Source: Acinetobacter albensis
GTDB taxonomy: Bacteria > Pseudomonadota > Gammaproteobacteria > Pseudomonadales > Moraxellaceae
Assembly (NCBI RefSeq): GCF_900095025.1
Contig: NZ_FMBK01000009.1
Location: 1 to 64,000, forward strand
Length of the DNA stretch: 64,000 bases
Direction: 5' to 3'
Notes under the pieces: generated by a model
Seen by the model: the letters and a program-made list of their open reading frames with translations, nothing else
Told to the model about the DNA's origin: nothing
Databases searched by the model: none
Program-made: the position numbers and the translations under genes
Part shown: one piece after another, positions 30,048 to 38,641 of the stretch
How the letters are laid out: the number at the start of each line of letters is the position of its first letter
How positions within the stretch are numbered: position 1 is the first letter of the stretch

Positions 30048-30904
30048 GAGTTCACCTGCTTATATGGCCTTGTCCCAACCACGGAATTTTTTTGTAAAAG
30101 GCTGATCAACACATCAAAAGCAAAACCCACCAAACCAATCACAATCACCGTCGCCATGACCACATCTAACTGAAAAATTTGCCGGCCATAGACCATGACA
30201 TAGCCAATCCCTTCACTAGAAGCCAACAATTCCACCGCAACCAAAGCACCCCATGCACTGGCCAGTGATAAACGTAATCCGCCTATAAAACTCACGAATG
30301 CCCCAGGCAAAACGAGATTTTTAAACTTTGACCATGTTCTCAATTGATAAGCCTGTGCCACCTCAGTTAAGGGCTGTGGAATATTGCGTACACCCTTAAA
30401 GACATTAATGGTCATAGGCACCAAAGCCGCTTTGGCAATTAGAATAATTTTTAAGGCTTCATCAATTCCCACCACCAAGATGAGCAAGGGAATCCAACCT
30501 ACGACAGGCACTAAATTAATGACTTTAAAGGTCGGCCAAATATAGGCTTCGGCCCGACGTGATAAACCCATGATTAAACCCAAAGCCAAGGCCAGTAATA
30601 CGCCAGCACTGAACCCATACGCAATACGAATCAAACTTACGCGAAGATTGCTCCACAGTTCACCACTACTGTATAAGTCTTTTAGAGCTATCCAGACCAA
30701 TTCTGGCGAAGGTAACAACAAAGGATTTACCCAGTTTTTTGCCACAGAAATCTGCCATAGCCAGAGCAATCCAATCGGGAATATGAGACCGATACTCCAC
30801 TGCACTGCCCAGCGCTGACTGAGCCATGCCCAGATTTTTTGTGTGTTTTCTGTGCTGGATGGAGTTTCTGATTTTGTTCTGCTCAGTTCAAGTTCTTGTA
30901 ACAT
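30044..30904 (-). CDS. SsuC/TauC-type ABC permease (first of two)
   Basis: This 286-residue permease has a longer N-terminal cytoplasmic segment and about six transmembrane helices. Its cytoplasmic loop VRNIPQPLTEVAQAYQLRTWSKFKNLVLPGA is the EAA motif that docks on the ATPase (shown in part: EVAQAYQLR). It is related to its neighbour but clearly divergent, so this is not a recent duplication. It starts 29 bases after the binding-protein gene and overlaps the next permease by four bases. Confidence 0.85.
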   Translation of the reverse strand: MLQELELSRTKSETPSSTENTQKIWAWLSQRWAVQWSIGLIFPIGLLWLWQISVAKNWVNPLLLPSPELVWIALKDLYSSGELWSNLRVSLIRIAYGFSAGVLLALALGLIMGLSRRAEAYIWPTFKVINLVPVVGWIPLLILVVGIDEALKIILIAKAALVPMTINVFKGVRNIPQPLTEVAQAYQLRTWSKFKNLVLPGAFVSFIGGLRLSLASAWGALVAVELLASSEGIGYVMVYGRQIFQLDVVMATVIVIGLVGFAFDVLISLLQKNSVVGTRPYKQVNS

Positions 30905-30933
30905 CCGCGATGCTCCTTAAGCGGGCCAATGGC

Positions 30934-32001
30934 TTATTTGCCACTGGCATTTAAAGGCGTCCAGAAATTCTGCAAGTTTTGACTTTTCAACGCATTGTTA
31001 ACATATTTCGGCTCAATCCAGCGATCGACATCAATATTGCCTCGGATCAATTTCAAATCTTGCCCCGCTTTGAGCTTTTGCTTAATTAAAGTCACATTGT
31101 AAGCATCAAAAATGGGCGCGCTATGACGCTTTAAATCCACACCTGCGTTGGCTTTGGCAATATTACTAAACGATAAGCCAGATTTGGACCACGTTTTGAA
31201 TAAAGCATCTTTATGAGCCGGATCACTTTCCCATGCAGCTTGTTTGACCAGTACATTCACGACACGCTGTACGGTTTCAGGATATTTTTGTTCAAATTTT
31301 GAATTCACCAACACATAACCAGAGAGCTTATAGACATCCGGTTCTTTTTTAGTCGTGTAAATAATCTTGGCAATACCACGATCAACCACGGGTAATAAGG
31401 CTTGATTACTCCAAATAGCATCAATATCACCACTGGCTAAGGCTGCATAACCGACAGGACCATCCATATTGACAAAACGGAAGTCTTTTTCAGTTAAACC
31501 GTATTTCTTAATCACATTAATGATTGATAAATGCAGGTTGGTTCCTTTAAAGAATCCAATACGTTTACCTTTTAAATCTACTATTGATTTTGCACTTGAT
31601 CCTGTCGGTACAGCCAAATAGGTGTTGTCACTGGTACCACCAATCGCAATCAATTTGGTATCTAAACGGCTGGCCTTACCAATCAAGGCGGGTAAATCAC
31701 CTAACCAAGTAATATCGACTAAGCCATTGGCATAGGACTCATTAATGGCAGGACCTGCACCTTTAAAGTTATTCCACTGCACTTTAATCCCATCTTTTTG
31801 AAATTCTTTTTCAATCAAACCCAAAGTTTGTGTGGTGGAATAATAGTTGCCATAACCGACTGGACGGTTACCGGTACCGACATAAGGTGATGCAAAACGA
31901 ATGACACTCGGCTTAGCTTCAGCAGCCATGACCTGAACAGTCGGCACCAACGTGGTTACTGCGAGTACACCTGTAAATAAAATTTTAGTCCACTTGTACA
32001 T
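30934..32001 (-). CDS. ABC transporter substrate-binding protein, SsuA/AtsR-like
   Basis: The 355-residue periplasmic protein has a signal peptide (MYKWTKILFTGVLAVTTLVP, cleavage near VMAAEA). The body is of the NMT1/SsuA type, with segments such as VDITWLGDLPALIG, LKGKRIGFFKGTNLHLSI and ASGDIDAIWSNQALLP. The ATG at 32001 has AGGAAAGG at good spacing; a longer in-frame extension would overlap the porin gene and lacks a signal. It is placed after the porin and before two permeases. The bound ligand is inferred to be a sulfonate or sulfate ester. Confidence 0.88.
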   Translation of the reverse strand: MYKWTKILFTGVLAVTTLVPTVQVMAAEAKPSVIRFASPYVGTGNRPVGYGNYYSTTQTLGLIEKEFQKDGIKVQWNNFKGAGPAINESYANGLVDITWLGDLPALIGKASRLDTKLIAIGGTSDNTYLAVPTGSSAKSIVDLKGKRIGFFKGTNLHLSIINVIKKYGLTEKDFRFVNMDGPVGYAALASGDIDAIWSNQALLPVVDRGIAKIIYTTKKEPDVYKLSGYVLVNSKFEQKYPETVQRVVNVLVKQAAWESDPAHKDALFKTWSKSGLSFSNIAKANAGVDLKRHSAPIFDAYNVTLIKQKLKAGQDLKLIRGNIDVDRWIEPKYVNNALKSQNLQNFWTPLNASGK

Positions 32002-32035
32002 CTCTAGCCTTTCCTCTGAATTCAATTTAAAACAT

Positions 32036-33514
32036 TTAGAAACCGTATTGAAGCTGTGCGACCAGCTCGTTATAACTCTTGTTGGTAATTTCATTATTGA
32101 TATGGTTTAAATTCACTTGGAATTTGGTGGTTTCTGCAAAGAATGTATTCAGACCCACGCTGTGAATATCAATAGTTTGATTGGATGCATTTTTGTCACG
32201 ATCAATGCTGTCAAAACGATAAAAACCTTGATAAGACTTTGGCCACCAGTCGTCATAGCGACCTTGGTTGCGGAAACCTTTTACGAATTGTTCCCCAAAG
32301 TTCCAGAATAATGTGCCGGTATGAGATTCGCTTTCACGCTGATAGACCGATGCTGTTTGATGGCTATACGTCTGATCTTCACCTTGAACATATTCATAGG
32401 TTGCGCCAAAAGGATGATGGTTATAATAAATATCAAAACCTTTACGCAACACATCGCCTTTGCCCGCAAAAGAGGCTGAAGCACCTGAGGTATCAAACAA
32501 ATTGCTCTTACCCTGATACCACGACACACCAAAACTTAGCTCACGTAGCCATGAGTTATATTCCGCAGGCAAGGTATAACGCAGGCGTCCAATCAAGTTT
32601 TTATCATCATTGTCATCCGACTTATTGGCACCATTGCCATTCACCAAACCAAAGGCATAACTGATCATAGGTGAGCGGTAGTTGTAACCATAATCGACCG
32701 TTGGTAAAGCATCTCCACGCACAATCAAACCGACTTCACGCAGCGCCAGACCATAGCCATAACCAGGTAAGCTAAACAATGCATTGTTGATGGTTGGTTT
32801 TAAATCTTCAGTCGCTTGAACTTCCTGCCCAAAAGGCAATAATTGCTGACCCAAGGTGACAGTCAAACGACCTGTATCTGCACTTAAGGTCGGCAGCACG
32901 TTATAAATCAGCTGTGCATCCAATAAATTCAGATAACTATTATTGGTTCCTGTTTGTGGTGATGTACCAAAGCGCAAATTGAAGTCTAGATTTTTACCCT
33001 GTTCATAATCTTTAAACAGGTTTCCCGCAAAGCCAACTTGCACTGCCCCCAAATCAAAAGATGAACGACGATTATTCACCGCAGAACCCGTATTTTGACC
33101 TTGTGGCTGTGTAACTTGAGCTTCATCGAGATAAGACGCTTTGGCCTGCACCACTCCATTGATCAATAATTGACGGGTTGATAATGCCGTTTTGGTATCA
33201 CGCTCACGTTGCACTTGATATTTATAGTTTTCAATATCACTCTGTAAGCCTTGCAGTTCTGCTCGGGTGACAAAGCTTTGATCATCTCCACCTTCGGATG
33301 TCAGTTCAGCATCAACACCCTCGATATCTGCTAGTGCTGTTGTCTGGTTCTGCCCCTGTATACGCCCCAATTCTGTTTTTAACTGCTTCAGCGACTGCTC
33401 AAGCTGGCTGACTTGCTGCTGTAACTGCGCGACATCGGCATCTGCATGGCTGATGGCAATGCTGGCACTGAGTAAGGTCAATACGCCTGCACTTTTTGTT
33501 ATATAGTTCTTCAT
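32036..33514 (-). CDS. DcaP-like trimeric outer-membrane porin
   Basis: The 492-residue protein starts with a signal peptide (KNYITKSAGVLTLLSASIAIS, in part), followed by a predicted coiled coil of about 40 residues (VAQLQQQVSQLEQSLKQLK). A beta-barrel ending in aromatic-terminated VAQLQYGF completes it. The coiled coil plus barrel is the DcaP architecture known from Acinetobacter. Being inside the organosulfur operon suggests it admits anionic sulfonates or sulfate esters. ATG 33514 starts the signal; an upstream extension overlaps the SsuF-like gene and was not used. Confidence 0.85.
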   Translation of the reverse strand: MKNYITKSAGVLTLLSASIAISHADADVAQLQQQVSQLEQSLKQLKTELGRIQGQNQTTALADIEGVDAELTSEGGDDQSFVTRAELQGLQSDIENYKYQVQRERDTKTALSTRQLLINGVVQAKASYLDEAQVTQPQGQNTGSAVNNRRSSFDLGAVQVGFAGNLFKDYEQGKNLDFNLRFGTSPQTGTNNSYLNLLDAQLIYNVLPTLSADTGRLTVTLGQQLLPFGQEVQATEDLKPTINNALFSLPGYGYGLALREVGLIVRGDALPTVDYGYNYRSPMISYAFGLVNGNGANKSDDNDDKNLIGRLRYTLPAEYNSWLRELSFGVSWYQGKSNLFDTSGASASFAGKGDVLRKGFDIYYNHHPFGATYEYVQGEDQTYSHQTASVYQRESESHTGTLFWNFGEQFVKGFRNQGRYDDWWPKSYQGFYRFDSIDRDKNASNQTIDIHSVGLNTFFAETTKFQVNLNHINNEITNKSYNELVAQLQYGF

Positions 33515-33527
33515 GGAAAACAAATAC

Positions 33528-33743
33528 CTACAGCTTGGCAAGCGACACATCGGTCGATTTAATCAGTACAAGCACTTGGCTGCCAATCTGTAAATCCAAC
33601 TCTTCCACTGAGCGAGTGGTAATCACTGAAGTAAATACACCCGATGCCGTTACTACATCCACCTCTGAAACAACATCACCTTTTACAATTTCCTGAATCG
33701 TGCCTTTAATTTGATTACGTACATTAATCGATTGAATAGTCAT
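33528..33743 (-). CDS. ssuF: TOBE/Mop-domain molbindin, SsuF-like
   Basis: The 71-residue protein is a single TOBE (Mop) domain with the pattern SINVRNQIKGTIQEIVKG and later QIGSQVLVLIKSTDVSLAK. Such molbindins bind molybdate-type oxyanions as oligomers. In Pseudomonas putida the ssuEADCBF operon ends with ssuF, a molbindin-like gene needed for organosulfur use, which makes the placement here meaningful. It is the first gene of the porin/ABC operon, 13 bases before the porin start. Its biochemical role is not established. Confidence 0.75.
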   Translation of the reverse strand: MTIQSINVRNQIKGTIQEIVKGDVVSEVDVVTASGVFTSVITTRSVEELDLQIGSQVLVLIKSTDVSLAKL

Positions 33744-33853
33744 TTTTAATTCCCGCGGTTTTCGTTGGAATCACTATGGCCTATTTTTTATATTCCCAAA
33801 AATAATATAATTTGCTTTTTATATCTTATTTTATAAAATCTAAAAAAGTGATT

Positions 33854-34558
33854 TTAAATCCAATTTATCTGATATTTTAGATAATCTTGATCTTTAATAA
33901 TAATATTTTCATATTGCCAAAAAATAACATTCTGTGTTTTTAATTTCTTAATTTCTTTATTAATGGTTTGCCTAGAAGAAGATAATAAATCAGCCAAATC
34001 ATGCTGTGAGATCTTTAAACCAATTTCAGTACCCAAATGGTGATTAATACCATATTGATGCGACAAATCGAATAATATTTTACAAATTTTTTGATGTAAA
34101 CTAGCAACTTGTATAAATTTAAGTTGCTGTAAAAGATCTTGCATACGCAGACTTAAAATATGCAAAGCATCTTGTTTTAATGCATTATTCCTGCTCATTT
34201 CTGTTTGAAAAACCAATATAGGAATATGTAATATTTTGACTTGATTAAAGGCATAATAATCATAATCAACGACTTGTTGATTAATGCAGGCCAATAAATT
34301 TATTGGGCTCTTTTCTGAAAAATAATTAAAAGCATGAAAACGACCCGATGGGCTTAAATATCCAATTTGGATAATCCCATCGAGTAAAATAAAAACTGAC
34401 TCTCTACAATTATTTTTATTTAATATTAAATTACCTTTTTGGTATTTTTTAATAAATGAAGATTCCAAAATAGAATAAATATGATCATCAGATAATGTTT
34501 TAAAAATATTTCTTAATATCTGATTGTTCATTTTTTCATTTAAATTATGAAGCCCCAT
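33854..34558 (-). CDS. Crp/Fnr family transcriptional regulator
   Basis: The protein has an N-terminal cyclic-nucleotide-binding-like beta-roll (about residues 20-115) and a C-terminal winged helix with DLADLLSSSRQTINKEIKKLK. There is no Fnr cysteine cluster, and the typical cAMP phosphate-binding signature is not evident. Ligand is unknown. The start is uncertain: 34558 has a GGAT box, but ATGs at 34621 and 34531 are also in frame. It is AT-rich compared with its neighbours. Sitting between the AtsK-like gene and the uptake operon, on the same strand, it is a candidate local regulator of sulfur scavenging. Confidence 0.8.
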   Translation of the reverse strand: MGLHNLNEKMNNQILRNIFKTLSDDHIYSILESSFIKKYQKGNLILNKNNCRESVFILLDGIIQIGYLSPSGRFHAFNYFSEKSPINLLACINQQVVDYDYYAFNQVKILHIPILVFQTEMSRNNALKQDALHILSLRMQDLLQQLKFIQVASLHQKICKILFDLSHQYGINHHLGTEIGLKISQHDLADLLSSSRQTINKEIKKLKTQNVIFWQYENIIIKDQDYLKYQINWI

Positions 34559-34677
34559 TATTGATCCATCCAATATTTTCAAAATTAATATTAGATGGAT
34601 TATTTTAGGCTGACGAATCATTTATTCTTGATTGGTTTTCACTTTATCTGCAAACCTTGTCAATCAATCAGCTTTTA

Positions 34678-35619
34678 TTATGAAACTTTTTCATAATCGA
34701 CTTCTGAGGCGACATAACGGTAGTCAGACACATCGCGTTTTACTTCTTTACGAATGACTTGACTCAATTGACCATCAACACCGACCGGAATATCCCCTTC
34801 TAAAGTGACCCGGCGAACTACACGGTGCTGATCTCCATAGTCATTAATTGCACGGTGTTGTGTTGCACGATTATCCCAAATGGCAATATCACCCGCTTCC
34901 CAACGCCAACTGACAATATTTTCCAGTTTTTCTACATAATTTTGGAATATATCAAATAAACGGCGCGAATCAGCTTGGCTATAGCCCACAAATTTTTGAA
35001 AGAAATGACCAAGGACTAAGGTTTTTTCAGCTGTTTCTGGATGCACGCGCACCAAGGGATGCTCAGTTTCGTATTCTGTCGAATTAAAGAAATCTTTATA
35101 CTTTGCCAATACTTCAGCAGGCACACTGGCTTTGGCTGCGTAATCATAATTATTGCTGTGAATGGCTCTTAAGCTTTCTGCCAAGGTTTTGAGTTCTTCT
35201 GGCAAATCATTATAGGCCGTTGTGGTATTGGCCCAAACAGTATTTCCACCAACCTCTGGTGCAACAATACTGCGTAAGATAGATGCTTTTGGATAAGCAT
35301 CTAAAAAGGTGATATCTGTATGCCAACTGTCTGCCCGTGCGCCACGTGAATCTAACTCTAAAATATGATTTGAACCTTGCTTCACAGGAACAGTCGGATG
35401 ATTCAAGGGCGTGCCCAAACGCGCAGCAAAAGCCTCTTGCTCAATATCATCCAAATGTGACTGATCTTTAAAAAAAATGACTTTATGTTTGAGTAAGGCC
35501 TGATTAATTTCTTGTACCACTGTAGCATCAAGTGATGATGATAGTTTGACACCTTCAATCACTGCTCCAATACGCCCATTAATCGCTTTAACTTGAATGT
35601 GTTGATATTGAATGCTCAT
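34678..35619 (-). CDS. atsK: Alpha-ketoglutarate-dependent sulfate ester dioxygenase (TauD/AtsK family)
   Basis: This Fe(II)/2-oxoglutarate oxygenase of about 313 residues has the H-x-D iron ligands H100/D102 in SWHTDITF and the distal histidine in WDNRATQHRAINDYGDQ, followed by the 2-oxoglutarate arginine in HRVVRRVTL. The segments KHKVIFFKDQSHLDD and VSWRWEAGDIAIWDNRATQH are very close to what I recall of P. putida AtsK, which releases sulfate from alkyl sulfate esters. A taurine-type substrate is less likely. ATG 35619 has GAGG eight bases upstream, better than a TTG two codons earlier. Confidence 0.85.
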   Translation of the reverse strand: MSIQYQHIQVKAINGRIGAVIEGVKLSSSLDATVVQEINQALLKHKVIFFKDQSHLDDIEQEAFAARLGTPLNHPTVPVKQGSNHILELDSRGARADSWHTDITFLDAYPKASILRSIVAPEVGGNTVWANTTTAYNDLPEELKTLAESLRAIHSNNYDYAAKASVPAEVLAKYKDFFNSTEYETEHPLVRVHPETAEKTLVLGHFFQKFVGYSQADSRRLFDIFQNYVEKLENIVSWRWEAGDIAIWDNRATQHRAINDYGDQHRVVRRVTLEGDIPVGVDGQLSQVIRKEVKRDVSDYRYVASEVDYEKVS

Positions 35620-35648
35620 GTTCAATTCCTCATAGATCTATATCTGAT

Positions 35649-35712
35649 AGACAGTGTGTCTGTGGCATCATCATGAAGAATTTACTTATTCATATCTGTC
35701 AAAAAATTGACA
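35649..35712. promoter_or_regulatory. Two inverted repeats upstream of atsK
   Basis: The spacer contains AGACA-GTG-TGTCT (35649-35661) and TGTCAA-AAAA-TTGACA (35697-35712). Both lie in the leader of the AtsK-like gene and could be operators for a sulfur regulator. Neither matches a site I can name. Confidence 0.35.
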
Positions 35713-35852
35713 TTCTTATACTGCATTTCAGATATATAAAAATTAAAAGAAGCATTAAAAATGCCAAATCCTATTGCACGCGTTTTCTGTAAAAACCTTG
35801 CACAATCTTCTAGATCAATCGACTTTCAATAAAGATAAACTGGTTTCTTGGT

Positions 35853-35887
35853 GATAAAAAAGTCCGCCTAATGCGGACTTTTTTATC
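35853..35887. terminator. Strong bidirectional terminator after the SDR gene
   Basis: Perfect 15-base arms beginning GATAAAAAAGTCCGC enclose a five-base loop. On the minus strand it follows the SDR stop codon by about 15 bases. Confidence 0.88.
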
Positions 35888-35901
35888 ATTGAGGAAAAAG
35901 T

Positions 35902-36744
35902 TTATTGCCCTTTTCCTTGGCTCCATTTGGTCGCCAAGGCTGTTACTTTTTGATAGCCTGTCGGTAAAATCCGCTGGATTAAATCTAAAGTCTTTGCATC
36001 GTTCCCAATCAATAAACGGCGTTTATCTTTTTGTACAGCTTCTAAAATTTGACGTGCTGCTTCTTCAGGCGGACAACGTAAGAATTTATTAAAAGTCTGA
36101 GCTGATTTTTCAGGATTGAGTCCCAAAGTGCGTAAGCTATCATTCATTTTAGCAGCATTGGCAATATTGGTTCGAATACCACCCGGATGGACACATAGTG
36201 CGCTCACACCACAGTTTTCCATGTCCAATTCCTGACGTAATGATTCGGTAAAACCACGTACCGCAAATTTGGTGGCATTATAGGCCGACTGTGTCGGTTG
36301 AGCGGTCAAACCAAATAAACTTGAAATGTTTACAATATGTCCTTCACCTGACTTTTTAATCAGTGGCAAGAACTCCTTGGTGCCATATACCACGCCCCAA
36401 AAGTTAATATTTACAATCCATTCCAATTCCTCATAACTCGCACCTTCAACTGTCGAACCGAGCGCCACGCCCGCATTATTAAAAATCATATTGATAGAAC
36501 CATGATTCTGTACAGTGTCCTGCGCCCAAGTCCGTATTTCTTCCAAATTTGCAACATTCACTTTTTTTGTTGTTACCCGAACGTTGCTGCTTTTGACCAG
36601 CTCTGCTGTTTGCGCCAAACCTTGCTCATTCACATCACTTAATGACAAATGACAGCCTTGTTTTGCCAACAGGATTGCCAATTGCTGACCAATGCCTGAA
36701 CCTGCCCCAGTAATTGCGGCCACTTTATTTTTAAAATTTTTCAT
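35902..36744 (-). CDS. Short-chain dehydrogenase/reductase
   Basis: The 280-residue oxidoreductase has the cofactor motif TGAGSGIG (residues 14-21), NNAG and the catalytic S-Y-K set (NISSLFG, then YNATK). The acidic residue after the second strand (SLSDVNEQG) suggests NAD preference. It has an extra C-terminal helix region of about 40 residues. The divergent TetR gene at 36978 and a palindrome in the SDR promoter indicate local repression. The substrate is unknown. Confidence 0.88.
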   Translation of the reverse strand: MKNFKNKVAAITGAGSGIGQQLAILLAKQGCHLSLSDVNEQGLAQTAELVKSSNVRVTTKKVNVANLEEIRTWAQDTVQNHGSINMIFNNAGVALGSTVEGASYEELEWIVNINFWGVVYGTKEFLPLIKKSGEGHIVNISSLFGLTAQPTQSAYNATKFAVRGFTESLRQELDMENCGVSALCVHPGGIRTNIANAAKMNDSLRTLGLNPEKSAQTFNKFLRCPPEEAARQILEAVQKDKRRLLIGNDAKTLDLIQRILPTGYQKVTALATKWSQGKGQ

Positions 36745-36828
36745 GATTCATCCTTATTTAATGATTTGCATCATCCATCTCAACCAGTTGCTTCTTTTTC
36801 TGCCGTGATGATGTCAGTTGCTTTCATT

Positions 36829-36857
36829 AATATAATTTTGACAATGAGTATTGTCAA
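36829..36857 (-). promoter_or_regulatory. SDR promoter with an embedded palindromic operator
   Basis: On the minus strand TTGACA (36852-36857) and TATATT (36829-36834) are spaced by exactly 17 bases. A perfect 20-base inverted repeat, arms TTGACAAT and ATTGTCAA with a GAGT centre (36838-36857), covers the -35 and most of the spacer. This is a classical place for a TetR repressor. Confidence 0.7.
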
Positions 36858-36977
36858 TATAATAAATCACCAAACTCAATTGAAAATAGCACTCGCTTTT
36901 CATTTCCTGCATAGGTGTAGGCGGAAAATATTGCTAAGATAGCAACATATCTAGATTGAACTTGGCATACGACCTTT

Positions 36978-37670
36978 ATGACTGAACAGCAGACAAATCT
37001 TGAAGAAAAAAACAATAAATCTGTAAAAACCAAAGAACGTCAATTTAAAGGTTTATCTTTAACAGAGCGCAAACAGGCACGGCGTGAAAAATTAATTCAG
37101 GCAGGCATTGAGGCTTATGGTCGTCAGGGTTTTTTTGCGGTAACGGTGAAAGATATTTGTAATGAAGCCAAGCTAACAGAACGCTATTTTTATGAATCAT
37201 TTAAGAAAAGTGATGAACTTTTTCAAACCATTTTTTTAACTTTAATTGATCAATTACAACAAAATGTCATGCAAGCTATTATGCAAGCATCACCTGTTCC
37301 AGAAAAAATGATTGCATCAGGTTTGACTGCTTTACTCACCACTTTGAAAAATAATCCGGGGATGGCACGCATTATTTATATTGATGCTATGCTGGTTCAA
37401 GAGTTACATAACCAAGCCACTATTCATGAAACCATGTCGCGCTTTGAACGCATGATCCATGCCTTTGTGATGTTGACGATGCCGCATATTAAACGCTCGG
37501 AACGTGAAATTTCTTTAATCGCCACAGGTCTAAATGGATATATTACCCAAATTGCTATTCGATGGGTCATGAGTGGCTTTAAACAGTCCATGGATGAGGT
37601 ATTGTCCTCATGTAGTATTGTTTTTCTGTCTTTGGTCAATACTTTTGAAGAAAAGGGTAAAAATATTTAA
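36978..37670 (+). CDS. TetR family transcriptional regulator
   Basis: The 230-residue protein has a polar N-terminal extension of about 30 residues, a helix-turn-helix (about 35-80, with VTVKDICNEAKLTERYFYESFKKSDELF) and an all-helical C-terminal domain. It faces the SDR gene across the palindrome at 36838-36857, which is its likely operator. The ligand is unknown but is plausibly a substrate of the SDR. Confidence 0.88.
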   Translation: MTEQQTNLEEKNNKSVKTKERQFKGLSLTERKQARREKLIQAGIEAYGRQGFFAVTVKDICNEAKLTERYFYESFKKSDELFQTIFLTLIDQLQQNVMQAIMQASPVPEKMIASGLTALLTTLKNNPGMARIIYIDAMLVQELHNQATIHETMSRFERMIHAFVMLTMPHIKRSEREISLIATGLNGYITQIAIRWVMSGFKQSMDEVLSSCSIVFLSLVNTFEEKGKNI

Positions 37671-37817
37671 AAAGAAATTTAGAATTGATATTCATCTATA
37701 TTCTATGCATAAAGTTATGAAATTTATTAATTTTAAATAAAAATTTAGCAAGAAAAGTTGTTTTAACCGTCTTAAAATTGTCACATTTGTTTGCGAAAGT
37801 ATCATTCATTCCCTTTT

Positions 37818-37835
37818 CTGCAATCATACTGTCAT
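37818..37835 (+). promoter_or_regulatory. Pho box upstream of phoB
   Basis: Two seven-base half sites, CTGCAAT (37818-37824) and CTGTCAT (37829-37835), are spaced 11 bases start to start, as in the PhoB consensus. A further CTGTCAT lies at 37856-37862. The box is about 70 bases before the phoB GTG and supports autoregulation under phosphate starvation. Confidence 0.75.
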
Positions 37836-37907
37836 AATTAATCTTTGTAATAAGCCTGTCATAAATACAAAACGGTTCACCGTTAACATCAAATAGGATA
37901 TTGCGTT

Positions 37908-38618
37908 GTGAAAGATGACTATATATTAATCGTCGATGACGAACTTCCCATTCGAGAGATGATTCATACGTCTCTCGATATGGCAGGCTTTCAATGTTTA
38001 CAAGCCGAAGATGCAAAACAGGCACATCAAATGATTGTCGATCAACGTCCTTCTCTCATTTTACTGGATTGGATGCTTCCTGGTGGAATCAGTGGCGTAG
38101 ACTTGTGTCGTCGTTTAAAACGTGATGAAAATTTAACTGAAATTCCAGTGATCATGCTCACTGCGCGTGGCGAAGAAGACCATAAAGTTCAAGGTCTAGA
38201 CGCAGGTGCAGATGACTACATGACCAAACCTTTTTCGACCCGAGAATTGGTATCACGCATTAAAGCAGTATTACGCCGTGCAAATGCATTAAGTGGTGAG
38301 AAAACCATTGATGCCAATGGTCTAATCTTAGATCCAGTCAGTCAGCGCGTTAGTTTTGGTCAAAATATTTTAGAGATGGGGCCTACAGAATATCGTTTAT
38401 TGGCCTTCTTTATGACCCATCCAGAACGTGCCTATACCCGTGCTCAATTGCTTGACCAAGTATGGGGTGGAAATGTTTATATTGAAGACCGCACGATTGA
38501 TGTCCATATTCGTCGCTTACGTAAAGTGCTAGAACCTTATGGAGCTGATCGTTTTGTACAAACTGTTCGTGGTACGGGTTATCGCTTTTCGACCCGTGCA
38601 GATGTCGCTCTAGGTTAA
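37908..38618 (+). CDS. phoB: Phosphate regulon response regulator PhoB
   Basis: The 236-residue OmpR-type regulator has a receiver domain with phosphoacceptor D54 (LLDWMLP), acidic pocket VDDE (9-12) and K107 (TKPFS). A winged-helix domain with [16 protein letters not shown] follows. The start is GTG with AGGA nine bases upstream; no ATG fits. phoR follows after 23 bases. Together they sense phosphate limitation. Confidence 0.94.
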   Translation: MKDDYILIVDDELPIREMIHTSLDMAGFQCLQAEDAKQAHQMIVDQRPSLILLDWMLPGGISGVDLCRRLKRDENLTEIPVIMLTARGEEDHKVQGLDAGADDYMTKPFSTRELVSRIKAVLRRANALSGEKTIDANGLILDPVSQRVSFGQNILEMGPTEYRLLAFFMTHPERAYTRAQLLDQVWGGNVYIEDRTIDVHIRRLRKVLEPYGADRFVQTVRGTGYRFSTRADVALG

Positions 38619-38641
38619 TCATTTTAGGTAAATCGTGTTTT

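Noticed and set aside
32001..32094. Longer N-terminus of the ABC binding protein overlapping the porin gene
   Set aside because: The extension has no signal peptide features, while ATG 32001 has a strong AGGAAAGG box and starts a normal signal sequence.
32185..32664. 159-codon open frame on the plus strand opposite the DcaP-like porin
   Set aside because: It is antisense to a clear outer-membrane protein gene, has no family-like sequence and no ribosome-binding site.
37696..38025. 109-codon open frame on the minus strand over the phoB promoter
   Set aside because: It overlaps the Pho box and the start of phoB and shows no protein-like features; phoB explains the region.
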